64,000 nt of DNA from an uncultured Ruminococcus sp. (GCA_902762615.1 CACWOX010000009.1:1-64000), one strand, 5' to 3'. Numbered from the stretch's first letter, positions 51,384 through 60,585 are shown. The notes: generated from the letters alone by a model not told the origin. Numbers and translations: made by a program.

Positions 51384-53816
51384 GTGAACCCTATTACAAA
51401 ATTGGTTGAAAAATACCGTCGTATGCCTAAGCTGGCAAAATACCGCTACACGGCATATTATGAAAAGCTGCCCGTTTCGGACGGCATCATTCTCATAGAA
51501 TGCTTCAACGGAGACGGTATTACGGGCAATCCTTACTGGCTGCTAAAGGCAATTTGCGAGGACAGTCGCCTTGCCAAATACAAAATTTACGTCGCAGCCA
51601 ATCCGAAATTTCTTCATTCGGTCTGCCAAATTTTAAAGAAACACGGTCTTGACCGCGCGACGGCTGTCGCCAAATACGACAGGCTCTATTTAAGGCTGCT
51701 TGCCTCGGCGAAATATCTCATCACCGACGTGTCGCTCCCTATCTTCTTTATCAAGAAACCGGGGCAGATATTGCTCGACACATGGCACGGAACGCCACTT
51801 AAAGGGCTTGGACGCTCCATCAGGGACAACCCCCACACCATAGGCAACGTGCAGCGGATATTCCTGATGTCGGACTACCTGCTGTATCCCAACCGCTTCA
51901 CCTTTGACCGCATGCGGGAGGATTACATGATCGCCCCCTTCTTCAAGGGAAAATATGTGCTGTCCGGCTATCCGAGAAATGACGTTCTGTTTGACAAAAG
52001 CGTTCCCGCCTCGGTCAGAAACATGCTGGGACTTGGAGGAAAACGCATTGCGGTGTTTATGCCCACCTACCGCGACTGCGCAGATGACGACGAGAAGGAA
52101 TTCCACAGTCAGAAGCTCGCTCAGGCGCTTGAGGCGCTTGACAAACATGCTGACGGTGATCTTGTCATTATGGCAAAGCTGCACCACCTTGCCGCCGGAA
52201 GCATTGATTTTTCCGGCTTCAGCCGCGTCATTCCCTTCCCCGATGAATTGGAAACCTACGAAATTCTTGCCGCGGCAAATCTCCTGATCACCGACTATTC
52301 CAGCGTGATGTTCGACTTTGCCGGCACCTGCCGCAAGATCATTCTCTACGCCTACGACAGCGAAAATTATCAGAATACCCGCAGCATGTACTTTCCCATC
52401 GAAGAGCTCCCCTTCCCCATCGTCACCGACGGCGCTTCGCTTGTGCGTGAGGTCAATTCCACGCAGTACAAGCCCTACGGCGACGTTATGAAAAAATTCA
52501 CCGCATACGACTGCCCCGACGCCGCGAAGAAGCTCATCGACCTTGTGTTCTTCGGCAAAGCCGCACAGGGAATGGAAATCATCGACGGCGCCGAGTATCA
52601 CAACGACCGACCCAATGTGCTGATCTACGCAGGCAACCTCATGAAAAACGGCATTACCACAGCCCTGATGGGCATTTTAGAAAACACCGACACATCCCGA
52701 TTCAACTACCTGCTCACGTTTTATCAAAAGCTGGTGGGCGGCAATATCGGCAACGTCAACCGCATCGGCAGGGACGTGGGATATCTCCCCATGCCCGAAG
52801 GCAAGCCTATCACCTATTACGAAGCAGTTTGCCAGTATCTTTACTTCCATTTTAACCTGAATGTATGGTTCACCCGAAGGGCTGTCGAGCGCCTTTCCCA
52901 ACGCGACCTGCTCCGCTGTTTCTGTGGGATAGAGTTTCACGCGGTGATCCATTACACCGGATACGAGAAATTCATCATTCACCTGCTGGGCGCCGCCCAC
53001 GCCAAAAAGATCATCTATGTACACAACGACATGCTTCAGGAGAGCAAAAACCGCAGCCGCACCTCGGTTCACCGTCATTCCATCATGACCGCCTACAACA
53101 GCTACGACAAAATAGCCGTCGTCCGCGAAAGCATGGTTTCGGAAATCAAGCAGTACATTCCCACCGCGCCCGAAAGCCGCATATGTCCCGCCCACAATCT
53201 CAACAACATCGACTATATCCTTCGCCGCGCCGAGGAGGAGATTCTCTTTGACCCCGACACCTACTGCAATATGCCGCTCGAGAGGGTAAAACAGATTCTT
53301 GCCGACCGGAACACCGTCAAATTCATCGACATTGCCCGGTATTACTCCGAGAAGGGACTTGACCGCCTTGTGGAGGCATTCAGACAGCTTTCACGCGAAA
53401 AGGATAACGCCTGCCTGATCATCATAGGAGGACACGGCGATGTTTTTGACGACATATGCTCGCTCGTCAGGGAGACAGGGCTTGACAATATCATCGTGAT
53501 ACGCTCCCTGAGCAATCCCTACCCCATACTCAAAGCAAGCACCGTGTTCATTCTGCCCTCCATCTATGAGGGTCTGCCAATGGTCATCATGGAAGCGCTC
53601 ATTCTCGGCAAGCCTGTGGTCTCCACCGACATTCCGGGGCCGGGCGAATTCCTGCGGGGCAACGGCTGCGGACTGCTGGTGCCAAGCTCCACCGAAGGCG
53701 TGCTGGACGGCATGAAGGCATACTACGACGGGCGCCTCGGCTCCCTCAAGCCCTTTGACGCGAAAGGCTTCAACGACAGGGCAAGGGAAGAATTTTACAG
53801 CCTTATCCAATCATAA
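51384..53816 (+). CDS. Fused TagB-like glycerophosphotransferase and GT4 glycosyltransferase
   Basis: An 810-residue fusion. The N-terminal half (about 1-395) is a CDP-glycerol:glycerophosphate transferase-type domain, with LDTWHGTPLKGLGR near residue 134, YPRNDVLF and LLITDYSSVMFDFA. The C-terminal half (about 415-810) is a family-4 glycosyltransferase with LIIIGGHGD and the E-x7-E motif in SIYEGLPMVIMEAL. It could both extend and glycosylate a teichoic-acid-like polymer at the membrane. GTG 51384 is chosen because AGGAG ends 8 nt before it. It is the only gene of its kind in the window and has its own terminator. AT-rich repeat DNA precedes it. Confidence 0.88.
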   Translation: MNPITKLVEKYRRMPKLAKYRYTAYYEKLPVSDGIILIECFNGDGITGNPYWLLKAICEDSRLAKYKIYVAANPKFLHSVCQILKKHGLDRATAVAKYDRLYLRLLASAKYLITDVSLPIFFIKKPGQILLDTWHGTPLKGLGRSIRDNPHTIGNVQRIFLMSDYLLYPNRFTFDRMREDYMIAPFFKGKYVLSGYPRNDVLFDKSVPASVRNMLGLGGKRIAVFMPTYRDCADDDEKEFHSQKLAQALEALDKHADGDLVIMAKLHHLAAGSIDFSGFSRVIPFPDELETYEILAAANLLITDYSSVMFDFAGTCRKIILYAYDSENYQNTRSMYFPIEELPFPIVTDGASLVREVNSTQYKPYGDVMKKFTAYDCPDAAKKLIDLVFFGKAAQGMEIIDGAEYHNDRPNVLIYAGNLMKNGITTALMGILENTDTSRFNYLLTFYQKLVGGNIGNVNRIGRDVGYLPMPEGKPITYYEAVCQYLYFHFNLNVWFTRRAVERLSQRDLLRCFCGIEFHAVIHYTGYEKFIIHLLGAAHAKKIIYVHNDMLQESKNRSRTSVHRHSIMTAYNSYDKIAVVRESMVSEIKQYIPTAPESRICPAHNLNNIDYILRRAEEEILFDPDTYCNMPLERVKQILADRNTVKFIDIARYYSEKGLDRLVEAFRQLSREKDNACLIIIGGHGDVFDDICSLVRETGLDNIIVIRSLSNPYPILKASTVFILPSIYEGLPMVIMEALILGKPVVSTDIPGPGEFLRGNGCGLLVPSSTEGVLDGMKAYYDGRLGSLKPFDAKGFNDRAREEFYSLIQS

Positions 53817-53842
53817 TATTCATCATACCGTCATAAAAGCAT

Positions 53843-53886
53843 AAAAGACCGCCGGATTATTTTTTGACTAACCGACGGTCTTTTTA
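53843..53886 (+). terminator. Terminator of the TagB-GT4 gene
   Basis: AAAAGACCG-CGG pairs with CCG-CGGTCTTTT around one mismatch, followed by TTTTTAT. Confidence 0.8.
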
Positions 53887-53944
53887 TCATGCGTTTTTCC
53901 TGTCGAGCATATACATTCCTATAAATACTATTAGGGGTGACAAT

Positions 53945-54475
53945 ATGAAAAAGACAATTTGTTCTGATTGTTTTGACCGGCTCGGCATTGTGTTCAGAGG
54001 TCTGGCGCTAATCATCATCGGAGCGCTCATGCTGTATTATCCTGTGAGCTGCAAGCAGGGTGGAAACACGGACATTCCCGAGGAAAAAGAAAAAACCGTC
54101 TACAGCGACAATTCATACAGAATGGTGCAAAGCGCCGCCATTCACAAGCCTTCGCCCGTCAAGGGGCGGGAATACGTATTCATTCCCCTGCGGCTGAACA
54201 ACGCCGGCAACGTGAGCATCATATTCAGCACGCGGGTGTGCGTCACGGCATACGCGCTTCCCTCCGGCGAAAGCTGTCCCCATTCTCATGACGCCGTGAT
54301 GTACGGCAAGGAGCACATCGACGGCTTTCAGCTGTTCGACGGCATCATATATTCCGGTCGTGAGACGCAGGGCTGGCTCGCCTTTGACCTGCCGGAGGGT
54401 ACCGATTCGGTGCATGTGGATTTCTCTATCGGCATCAAGGAGGGAGAATGTCTGTCATTTGACTGCAAAATATGA
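53945..54475 (+). CDS. Membrane-anchored hypothetical protein
   Basis: I do not recognise this 176-residue protein. A short cytosolic N-terminus with CSDC is followed by one membrane helix (about residues 14-36) ending in PVSCK, which might be a poor lipobox. The external part is beta-rich (YVFIPLRLNNAGNVSIIFST, GWLAFDLPEGTDSVHVDFS), like a carbohydrate-binding or Ig-type sandwich. ATG 53945 has AGGGGTGA 6-7 nt upstream. No partner is evident; it sits alone between a terminator and the EF-G-like gene. Confidence 0.7.
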   Translation: MKKTICSDCFDRLGIVFRGLALIIIGALMLYYPVSCKQGGNTDIPEEKEKTVYSDNSYRMVQSAAIHKPSPVKGREYVFIPLRLNNAGNVSIIFSTRVCVTAYALPSGESCPHSHDAVMYGKEHIDGFQLFDGIIYSGRETQGWLAFDLPEGTDSVHVDFSIGIKEGECLSFDCKI

Positions 54476-54535
54476 ATAATTTTAAACATAAATAAGAAAA
54501 TATATAAAATAATATAAATAATATCAAAAAAATTA

Positions 54536-54564
54536 TTGAAATCCCCGAATCAGTGTGTTATAAT
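54536..54564 (+). promoter_or_regulatory. Promoter of the EF-G-like gene
   Basis: TTGAAA (54536-54541) and TATAAT (54559-54564), spacer 17 nt. A leader of about 120 nt follows. Confidence 0.8.
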
Positions 54565-54692
54565 ATTCGACAAGCGATGTATGATTTTGTGGTAGAAATA
54601 TATTTATAATAGCTAACGTCATGCTTTGCCCTATGAATCACACGAAAAATCTGATTCAAATAAACCAAAAAACTGGAAAGAGGTAGTTCAAA

Positions 54693-56747
54693 TTGAAACA
54701 GTATCCCGCAGACAAGATCAAAAACATTGTCGTCACCGGTCACGGCAACTCCGGCAAGACGTCGCTGGTAGAGGCAATGCTTTATATATCCGGCGCGACC
54801 GACAGAATGGGCAAGACCGCCGACGGCACAGCCCTCTGTGACTTCGACCCCGAAGAAATCAAGCGCAAGTGCTCGGTTTCGGTTGCCGTTGCTCCCGTTG
54901 AATGGAAGAACGTAAAATTCAACATGATCGACGTTCCCGGTCTTTTTGACTTCGAGGGTGCTGTAGCCGAAGGCTTCCGAGCCGCGGAATGCGCGCTCAT
55001 CACCGTATCCGGCAAGTCGGGCGTCGCGGTCGGCTCCGAAAAGGCATACGCCAGAGCCTCCAAAGCCGGCATGCCCAAGGTCATTTTTGTCAACAAGCTC
55101 AATTCCGAAAGCGCCGACTTCTACAAGGTATTTGAACAGCTCAAAACGTCATTCGGTCCCACCGTCAGCCCGATCGTCGTTCCCCACATGAACGGTCATC
55201 AGGTGGATTGCTACATCAACCTGCTCGAATACAAGGCATACCGCTACAACGGCACCAAAGCCGAGGAAGTTCCCATGCCCGATATGGGACACCGCCTCGA
55301 GGGTCTGCGCACCGCTATCAGCGAAGCAATTGCCGAGACCGACGACGAGCTGATGGAAAAATACTTCTCCGGCGAGGAATTCACGCCTGAGGAATATATT
55401 TTGGGTCTGACACAGGGCGTGCGTTCCGGCTCCATCACACCCGTCTACTGCGGCGCTTCCGCCACCGGCGAAGGCGTTGATCAGCTGATGAACGGCATGA
55501 GCTGGCTGGTTCCCTCCGCCGCCGACACCGAGCCGGAGGTTGCCACCGACGCCAACGGTTCGCCCGTCGAGCTTGCCGTGAGCGACAGCGCTCTTCCCGC
55601 TGCCATTATCTTTAAGACCGTTGCCGACCCGTTTGTAGGCAAGCTCTCCTACTTCAAGGTTGTCACAGGCAAGGTCACTCCCGACAGCATGCTGCTCAAC
55701 ATGCGCACAGGCAACACCGACAAAATCGGCAAACTCTTCACCGTCTGCGGCAAGAAGCAGTCGGATACTCCCTATATCGGCGCAGGCGATATAGGCGCCG
55801 TCGCAAAGCTCTCGGGCGCTGTCACAGGCGACACACTCTGCGCTCCGGCACGTCCCGTCACGCTCGAAGGCGTGGATTATCCCGCACCTTCCCTCTCGAT
55901 GGCAGTCATTCCGGTCAACAAGGGCGATGAGGAAAAGATTGCGCAGGGCATGATCCGTCTTGCCGAGGAAGATCCCTCCATGCGCTTCGGCACCAACACC
56001 GAAACCAATCAGATGATCGTCAGCGGTCAGGGCGAACAGCACATCGACGTTATCATATCCAAGCTCAAGAATAAATTCGGCACTGACGCTAAGGTCGAAA
56101 AGCCCCGCATTGCCTATCGCGAGACCATTCGCGGCAAGGTGGAGATTCAGGGTCGCTACAAGAAGCAGTCGGGCGGTCACGGTCAGTTCGGCGACGTATG
56201 GATCCGCTTCCAGCCGAGCGACGCCGAGGGTCTGGAATTCACCGAGGAAGTCGTGGGCGGCGCTGTGCCGAAGAACTTCTTCCCCGCAGTCGAAAAGGGA
56301 CTTCTGGACTGCATGAAGACCGGCTCTCTCGCGGGATATCCGATGGTCGGCGTGAAGGCTACGCTTTACGACGGCTCCTATCACCCGGTCGATTCCTCTG
56401 AAATGTCCTTCAAAACCGCCGCTTCTCTCGCCTTCAAGAACGGTATTCCCAAGGCGAATCCCGTCCTGCTCGAGCCGGTCGGCGAGCTGCACGCATACGT
56501 CCCCGGCGACAACATGGGCGACGTCATGGGCGAACTCAACAAGCGCAGAGGACGCGTGCTCGGCATGAATTCCGCCTCCGACGGCATGCAGGAGCTGATC
56601 GCGGAGGTACCTATGGGCGAGATGTACGACTTCTCCACCTATATGCGCCAGACCACACGCGGCAGAGGCTACTTCACCTTTGAATTCGTCCGCTACGAGG
56701 AAGCCCCCTTCTCCGTACTGCAAGAGCTCCAGAAGGAAGCGGAGTGA
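54693..56747 (+). CDS. Elongation factor G-like GTPase paralog
   Basis: A 684-residue protein with the full EF-G layout: G domain (1-265), domain II (about 290-385), III, IV (GRYKKQSGGHGQFGDVWIRF) and V (about 590-680). The G motifs deviate: G1 is GHGNSGKTS instead of GHIDAGKTT; G3 is DVPGLFDF, so Leu84 replaces the catalytic His of DTPGH; G4 is NKLN, with Asn137 in place of the Asp that selects guanine. It is therefore an EF-G paralog, not the main translocase, perhaps for ribosome recycling, stress or another ribosomal task. The start is TTG 54693 with AAGAGGT 11 nt upstream. It is a single-gene unit with a strong promoter. Confidence 0.88.
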   Translation: MKQYPADKIKNIVVTGHGNSGKTSLVEAMLYISGATDRMGKTADGTALCDFDPEEIKRKCSVSVAVAPVEWKNVKFNMIDVPGLFDFEGAVAEGFRAAECALITVSGKSGVAVGSEKAYARASKAGMPKVIFVNKLNSESADFYKVFEQLKTSFGPTVSPIVVPHMNGHQVDCYINLLEYKAYRYNGTKAEEVPMPDMGHRLEGLRTAISEAIAETDDELMEKYFSGEEFTPEEYILGLTQGVRSGSITPVYCGASATGEGVDQLMNGMSWLVPSAADTEPEVATDANGSPVELAVSDSALPAAIIFKTVADPFVGKLSYFKVVTGKVTPDSMLLNMRTGNTDKIGKLFTVCGKKQSDTPYIGAGDIGAVAKLSGAVTGDTLCAPARPVTLEGVDYPAPSLSMAVIPVNKGDEEKIAQGMIRLAEEDPSMRFGTNTETNQMIVSGQGEQHIDVIISKLKNKFGTDAKVEKPRIAYRETIRGKVEIQGRYKKQSGGHGQFGDVWIRFQPSDAEGLEFTEEVVGGAVPKNFFPAVEKGLLDCMKTGSLAGYPMVGVKATLYDGSYHPVDSSEMSFKTAASLAFKNGIPKANPVLLEPVGELHAYVPGDNMGDVMGELNKRRGRVLGMNSASDGMQELIAEVPMGEMYDFSTYMRQTTRGRGYFTFEFVRYEEAPFSVLQELQKEAE

Positions 56748-56810
56748 CGCTTCGCTTAGTGTGAAGTGTGAAGTGTGAAGTGTGGAGTGAATGAGCGTTT
56801 CGCGCTGAAA
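56748..56810. repeat. Modular intergenic repeat, copy 5
   Basis: CGCTTCGCTTAG, then GTGAAGT heptamers, then AATGAGCGTTTCGCGCTGAAAATG, directly after the EF-G-like stop codon. It shares its filler with copy 1 and its ends with copy 2. Confidence 0.75.
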
Positions 56811-56830
56811 ATGAAAAAGAATAAAAATCA

Positions 56831-56880
56831 CCGCCCCGATGATCTCATTCCAACCATTGCGGAATGGCTTGTCGGGGCGG
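56831..56880 (+). terminator. Stem-loop after the EF-G-like gene
   Basis: CCGCCCCGA (56831-56839) pairs with TCGGGGCGG (56871-56880), with a nested CATTCC/GGAATG stem. The 3' T-run is poor, so termination is probable rather than clear. Confidence 0.5.
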
Positions 56881-56926
56881 CGTTGTTGTAAGATTCAAAA
56901 TATACGCGCTCATTTGTACCAATTCA

Positions 56927-56955
56927 TTGACTTCACGGAAATAATAATGTAAAAT
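56927..56955 (+). promoter_or_regulatory. Promoter of the zinc-ribbon gene
   Basis: TTGACT (56927-56932) and TAAAAT (56950-56955), spacer 17 nt. The transcript should begin near 56962. Confidence 0.75.
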
Positions 56956-57003
56956 GATATTGTGTTCAATTGTCCAAACTGTCCAAACAAAGGAGCGATA
57001 GAC

Positions 57004-57333
57004 TTGACCTGCAAAAACTGCGGCGCAGATATTGGCGCCGATGACAAATTCTGCACCGTCTGCGGCTTATCCACAGCCGGGAAGGAATTCCCCCACTTCT
57101 GCTCGCATTGCGGCGGAGCATTGTCTCAGGGCGACAGATTCTGCCAGAGCTGCGGCAGTCCCGTCGATGAACAGAGGTCCTTAGCGCCCGAACTCGAGCG
57201 CACCATCTCCGCGTCGCGGCTCTATTACCGCCCCAAGCGCAGGGGAACCGACGTAGGAGCCATCATACTGATCATCATGATCCTGCTGTGCGCCGGCACA
57301 TTCCTTGCCGGAACGCTGCTGCACTGGTGGTAG
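57004..57333 (+). CDS. Double zinc-ribbon membrane protein
   Basis: A 109-residue protein. Two zinc ribbons, CKNCGAD with CTVCGL and CSHCGGAL with CQSCGSP, fill residues 3-52. A basic linker (YYRPKRRG) leads to one C-terminal membrane helix (about 83-105). Such tail-anchored zinc-ribbon proteins are common in Firmicutes and of unknown function. The TTG at 57004 has AAAGGAG 8 nt upstream; an in-frame GTG at 56962 would fall at the predicted transcript start and lacks a ribosome binding site, although it would add another CPNC motif. Confidence 0.75.
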   Translation: MTCKNCGADIGADDKFCTVCGLSTAGKEFPHFCSHCGGALSQGDRFCQSCGSPVDEQRSLAPELERTISASRLYYRPKRRGTDVGAIILIIMILLCAGTFLAGTLLHWW

Positions 57334-57368
57334 CTCTGATATTTCCGCTGCCGATATGAAAAACCGAT

Positions 57369-57432
57369 TAAAAAACCGTTCCCTAACGCTGCCATTCACA
57401 GCGCCGCAAAAGGAACGGTTTTTGCTTTTTTT
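57369..57432. terminator. Bidirectional terminator
   Basis: AAAAACCGTTCC pairs with GGAACGGTTTTT, with A- and T-runs at both ends. It separates the convergent zinc-ribbon and DHHW genes. Confidence 0.85.
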
Positions 57433-57463
57433 AATTTTTAATTTTTTTTACATAAACAGCGCG

Positions 57464-58609
57464 TCAGCCGACCGAAATGATCTCCCTGATAACGGCTATC
57501 TCGTCGGCTCCGCTGTCGACGGCAAGCTGACCCGCGTCAATGAAGGCATATCGCTCGTCCACCATGATAATCTTTGCGTAATCGCCCACAATATACGGCA
57601 AAAAGCTGTTGGCAAACGAATCCTTGAGTATCAGCAGCGTCCTGCCGCTTTCCGCCGAGGGATTGGTGACCGTCAGAATCCCGTGATTGCCGCCCTCAAA
57701 GAAGTTGTATTTGTCCTTCGTCGCAAGAGCGGAACGGTCGTACAGGCTGATCTCGCGTCCGTCAGCCTCCACAGTGACCTGCGTCTTTACAGCGGGAGCC
57801 TGCATTTTTTCGTACCCTATCGACTCGCTGGGAACTCTCGACCACAGCGTGCCGCGGAAAGACTGGCTGACGGTGAAAAGCTCCGGACTGTCTCCGCCCG
57901 CGATTTCCTCCCCGTGTGCCATGCGCCATTCGAGATACGCCGCAGCCGCACCCGCAGCCGTCCAGTGATGGTCGGTGGCGTAATAATACTCCGGCTGCTC
58001 CGCAAGCGCCTTTCGCAAATGGATCATGTGAACCGACTTCAGCTCACCCTCCAACGCATGATACAGCGCGTCGTAATCGTACATCGGCGCACCGAAGGGC
58101 ATGCTCCCTTTCAGCGATATGCCTGCCGAGGGGACATACATCACATAAGTCTCAATGCCTGTGGTTTCGGCAATGCGATTGACACGCGCCGCGTAACTCA
58201 CGCATTTGGCGCTGTCCACGCTGCTCTCCGGCAGCTTTTGAAAGAGCCTGCCGCCGCTGCCCACATATGCCCCGCCAATGCTGCCCGAACCCAGGCGCAG
58301 CTTCATGCCTGCCTCCGCGCCCTTTATCCTGTCCCGCATCGGGAACTGGTCGGAGAGGACATTTTCAAGATCGTTCTGAAAACCGCCGTCAAAAAAATTG
58401 AATGTAATCTCGGATTTCGTCCTGAGCGGTCGGTTTTCATTGACCGAAACGGGCAAGTCCGGCTTGACAAATATCGCTGCCGTGAGAAGCAGGGGAATTG
58501 CGATAAAGAGCGCCGCGCAGACGGCTGGAGGATTGATTTTGCTTTTTAATTTGGTATGATAATCATTATAATGAAAGAGATTAAAAAACTGAAAGAATTT
58601 CATCGTCAA
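57464..58609 (-). CDS. DHHW/AlgJ-like membrane-anchored protein C
   Basis: A 381-residue DHHW-family protein. One N-terminal membrane helix (about residues 27-48) anchors an external SGNH-like domain. Unlike proteins A and B it keeps the canonical catalytic residues: TDHHWTAAG and LLILKDSFANS (Ser near residue 331). It should accept an acyl group delivered by the MBOAT partner and pass it to an exported polymer, or remove one. The start overlaps the MBOAT stop by 4 nt. It is the last gene of the second acylation operon. Confidence 0.85.
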   Translation of the reverse strand: MTMKFFQFFNLFHYNDYHTKLKSKINPPAVCAALFIAIPLLLTAAIFVKPDLPVSVNENRPLRTKSEITFNFFDGGFQNDLENVLSDQFPMRDRIKGAEAGMKLRLGSGSIGGAYVGSGGRLFQKLPESSVDSAKCVSYAARVNRIAETTGIETYVMYVPSAGISLKGSMPFGAPMYDYDALYHALEGELKSVHMIHLRKALAEQPEYYYATDHHWTAAGAAAAYLEWRMAHGEEIAGGDSPELFTVSQSFRGTLWSRVPSESIGYEKMQAPAVKTQVTVEADGREISLYDRSALATKDKYNFFEGGNHGILTVTNPSAESGRTLLILKDSFANSFLPYIVGDYAKIIMVDERYAFIDAGQLAVDSGADEIAVIREIISVG

Positions 58610-60012
58610 AACCTGAAATACAAGAATGGATTGTAGGAGCTTCCGATGACCGCCAGCAGCGAGACAATATAAATCACGCCGCAGACTGCCGCCTTGATGC
58701 CGAAGCGCATTGCCTGACCGGACAAGGAATTGATCTTGCGTAAGACAAGCCGCCTGACAAAACTCACCGATAGCAGGCAGCCGACCGCCATAATGAGAAG
58801 ATTCTCCCTGAGATAATAGACCGACGCCGCGTCGGCAAAGCCGTTCGCGCCCAGCATCGAGAGAAGATACCTGCCCGCAGCGCCGAGGTCATCACAGGCG
58901 AATATCACCCACGAAACCAGCACCGCCGCGAGGGTGTAAATATGCCCGATTGCCGCGGGAGCCTTCTTGAGCTTACCCAGCAGGAAGAGCTTCTCCGCCG
59001 CCAACAGCACAAAGAAATACAGTCCCCACACGACGAAATGCCAGCCCGCGCCGTGCCACAAGCCTGTCAGTCCCCAGACGATCAGCAGATTGAGCATTTG
59101 CCTCAGCAGACCCTTGCGGTTGCCGCCGAGAGGTATGTAGAGATATTCACGGAACCACGAGCCGAGCGAAATGTGCCACCTGCGCCAGAATTCCGTGACG
59201 CTTTTGGACTCATAGGGATAATCGAAATTCTCGAGGAAGTCAAAGCCCAGCATCTTTCCTATCCCGATAGCCATATCGGAATATCCCGAAAAATCGAAGT
59301 ATATCTGGAGCATGTAGGCAGCCGCGCCGATCATCGCAGTTATTGCCGCATTGCCCTGCTCGGCGGAGATTTCGTCCCACACCGCGCCGAAGGTATTTGC
59401 CAGAAGCACCTTCTTGCCCAGACCCAGCGCAAAGCGGAATATTCCCGCACATACCCTGCCGGAATCAAGCTGCCTGTGCCGCAGCTGCCCCTGAATGTCG
59501 CGGTACTTGACGATGGGACCCGCGATCAGCTGCGGGAACATGCAGATATACATGCCGAAGTCGAGAATACTGTGCTGCGCCTTAATCTCACGCCTGTAGA
59601 CGTCGATGGTGTAGGACAGCGTCTGGAATGTGTAAAAGGATATGCCTATCGGCAGAGCAATGCCGGGCAGGTCAAATACCTGTCCCGCAACGGCGTTGAC
59701 GCTGCTGACAAGAAAATCGGCATACTTGAAAAATCCAAGCATGCCGAGGTTGCCGACGAGCGAAAGCAGGAGCACCCACCTGCGCTTCTCCGGCTTACCC
59801 CTGCGGTCGAGCCATTCCAGCATAAGACCGTTGCCGTAGTCGAACACCGTCGAAAACAGCATGAGCAGTATATACACAGGCTCTCCCCAGCCGTAAAAAA
59901 TCAGACTGAACCCGACAAGCACCGGATTTCTCACGCGTTCGGGAACCGCATAATACACCAGCAGCACCGTCGGCAAAAACAGCAGCAGAAACACCGCACT
60001 GCTGAACACCAT
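58606..60012 (-). CDS. MBOAT O-acyltransferase (AlgI-like), second copy
   Basis: A 468-residue polytopic membrane protein, paralog of the one at 5906-7318. It has the FWRRWHISLGSWFREYLYIPLG region in part and the active-site His in LWHGAGWHF. It probably moves acyl groups across the membrane for the DHHW protein C. ATG 60012 is chosen over upstream codons because MVFSSAVFLLLFLP matches the paralog's start and GAGGGGG lies about 11 nt upstream. It overlaps DHHW gene C by 4 nt. Confidence 0.9.
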   Translation of the reverse strand: MVFSSAVFLLLFLPTVLLVYYAVPERVRNPVLVGFSLIFYGWGEPVYILLMLFSTVFDYGNGLMLEWLDRRGKPEKRRWVLLLSLVGNLGMLGFFKYADFLVSSVNAVAGQVFDLPGIALPIGISFYTFQTLSYTIDVYRREIKAQHSILDFGMYICMFPQLIAGPIVKYRDIQGQLRHRQLDSGRVCAGIFRFALGLGKKVLLANTFGAVWDEISAEQGNAAITAMIGAAAYMLQIYFDFSGYSDMAIGIGKMLGFDFLENFDYPYESKSVTEFWRRWHISLGSWFREYLYIPLGGNRKGLLRQMLNLLIVWGLTGLWHGAGWHFVVWGLYFFVLLAAEKLFLLGKLKKAPAAIGHIYTLAAVLVSWVIFACDDLGAAGRYLLSMLGANGFADAASVYYLRENLLIMAVGCLLSVSFVRRLVLRKINSLSGQAMRFGIKAAVCGVIYIVSLLAVIGSSYNPFLYFRF

Positions 60013-60053
60013 TTTCGACAACCCCCTCGTTCTATATAGTTTGGAGCTCCACA

Positions 60054-60551
60054 CTAATTAAAGTAGGCGTAGAAGGCTGCTTCCATTTTGTCGGAGCTGT
60101 CGGCGACCATGAGAATGGCAAGCGTACCTCTGGTGAGCACCTTGGCTTTCTCCAGCTTGGGGAGCTGGGTGGTGTCGTAGGCGGCATAGAGCGTCTTGCG
60201 ATATTCGAGGTGAGCCTTGAGCGAAGCAGCTGCCTGACTGAGGTCGGATTTCTTTTTGACCTGAATGGCAATGATCTCGTCGGCATTTCCCTTGCCGTCG
60301 GCTGCATAGCTGATGAAGAACGCCTTGACCTTGCCGTATTCTATATTGGAAACATGGGCAAGCAGGTCTTCGGGATTGGTGTCGCTGCTGCTGGCGTACT
60401 TCATATCATCGGGACTTCCCGCAAATGTCACAAGCGCCTGGCTCAGGTCATACATGCTGATTTCCTCCGCCTCGTCGCCGCAGGCGGTGAATATGCCGCA
60501 CAGAAGTATCGCCGAAAGAAGAACCGCGACTGTTTTTCTGACTGCTGTCAT
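60054..60551 (-). CDS. DUF4358 lipoprotein
   Basis: A 165-residue lipoprotein with a signal peptide ending in FTACG (lipid-anchor Cys near residue 24). The mature part fits DUF4358: an extracellular alpha/beta domain (YGKVKAFFISYAADGKGNADEIIAIQV, then AHLEYRKTLYAAYD). Such proteins are often encoded beside MBOAT and DHHW genes in clostridia. ATG 60551 has AAGGAGAG 8-9 nt upstream. It lies between the transglutaminase and MBOAT genes. Confidence 0.85.
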   Translation of the reverse strand: MTAVRKTVAVLLSAILLCGIFTACGDEAEEISMYDLSQALVTFAGSPDDMKYASSSDTNPEDLLAHVSNIEYGKVKAFFISYAADGKGNADEIIAIQVKKKSDLSQAAASLKAHLEYRKTLYAAYDTTQLPKLEKAKVLTRGTLAILMVADSSDKMEAAFYAYFN

Positions 60552-60585
60552 CACTGATTCTCTCCTTGATTCAGATGATCCTATT

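Noticed and set aside
55149-56831. A 560-residue minus-strand open frame over the EF-G-like gene
   Set aside because: Antisense shadow; the EF-G domains on the plus strand are complete.
56962-57003. GTG start at 56962 for the zinc-ribbon gene
   Set aside because: It coincides with the predicted transcription start and has no ribosome binding site, whereas TTG 57004 has AAAGGAG. It is kept as an alternative because it would add another CPNC motif.
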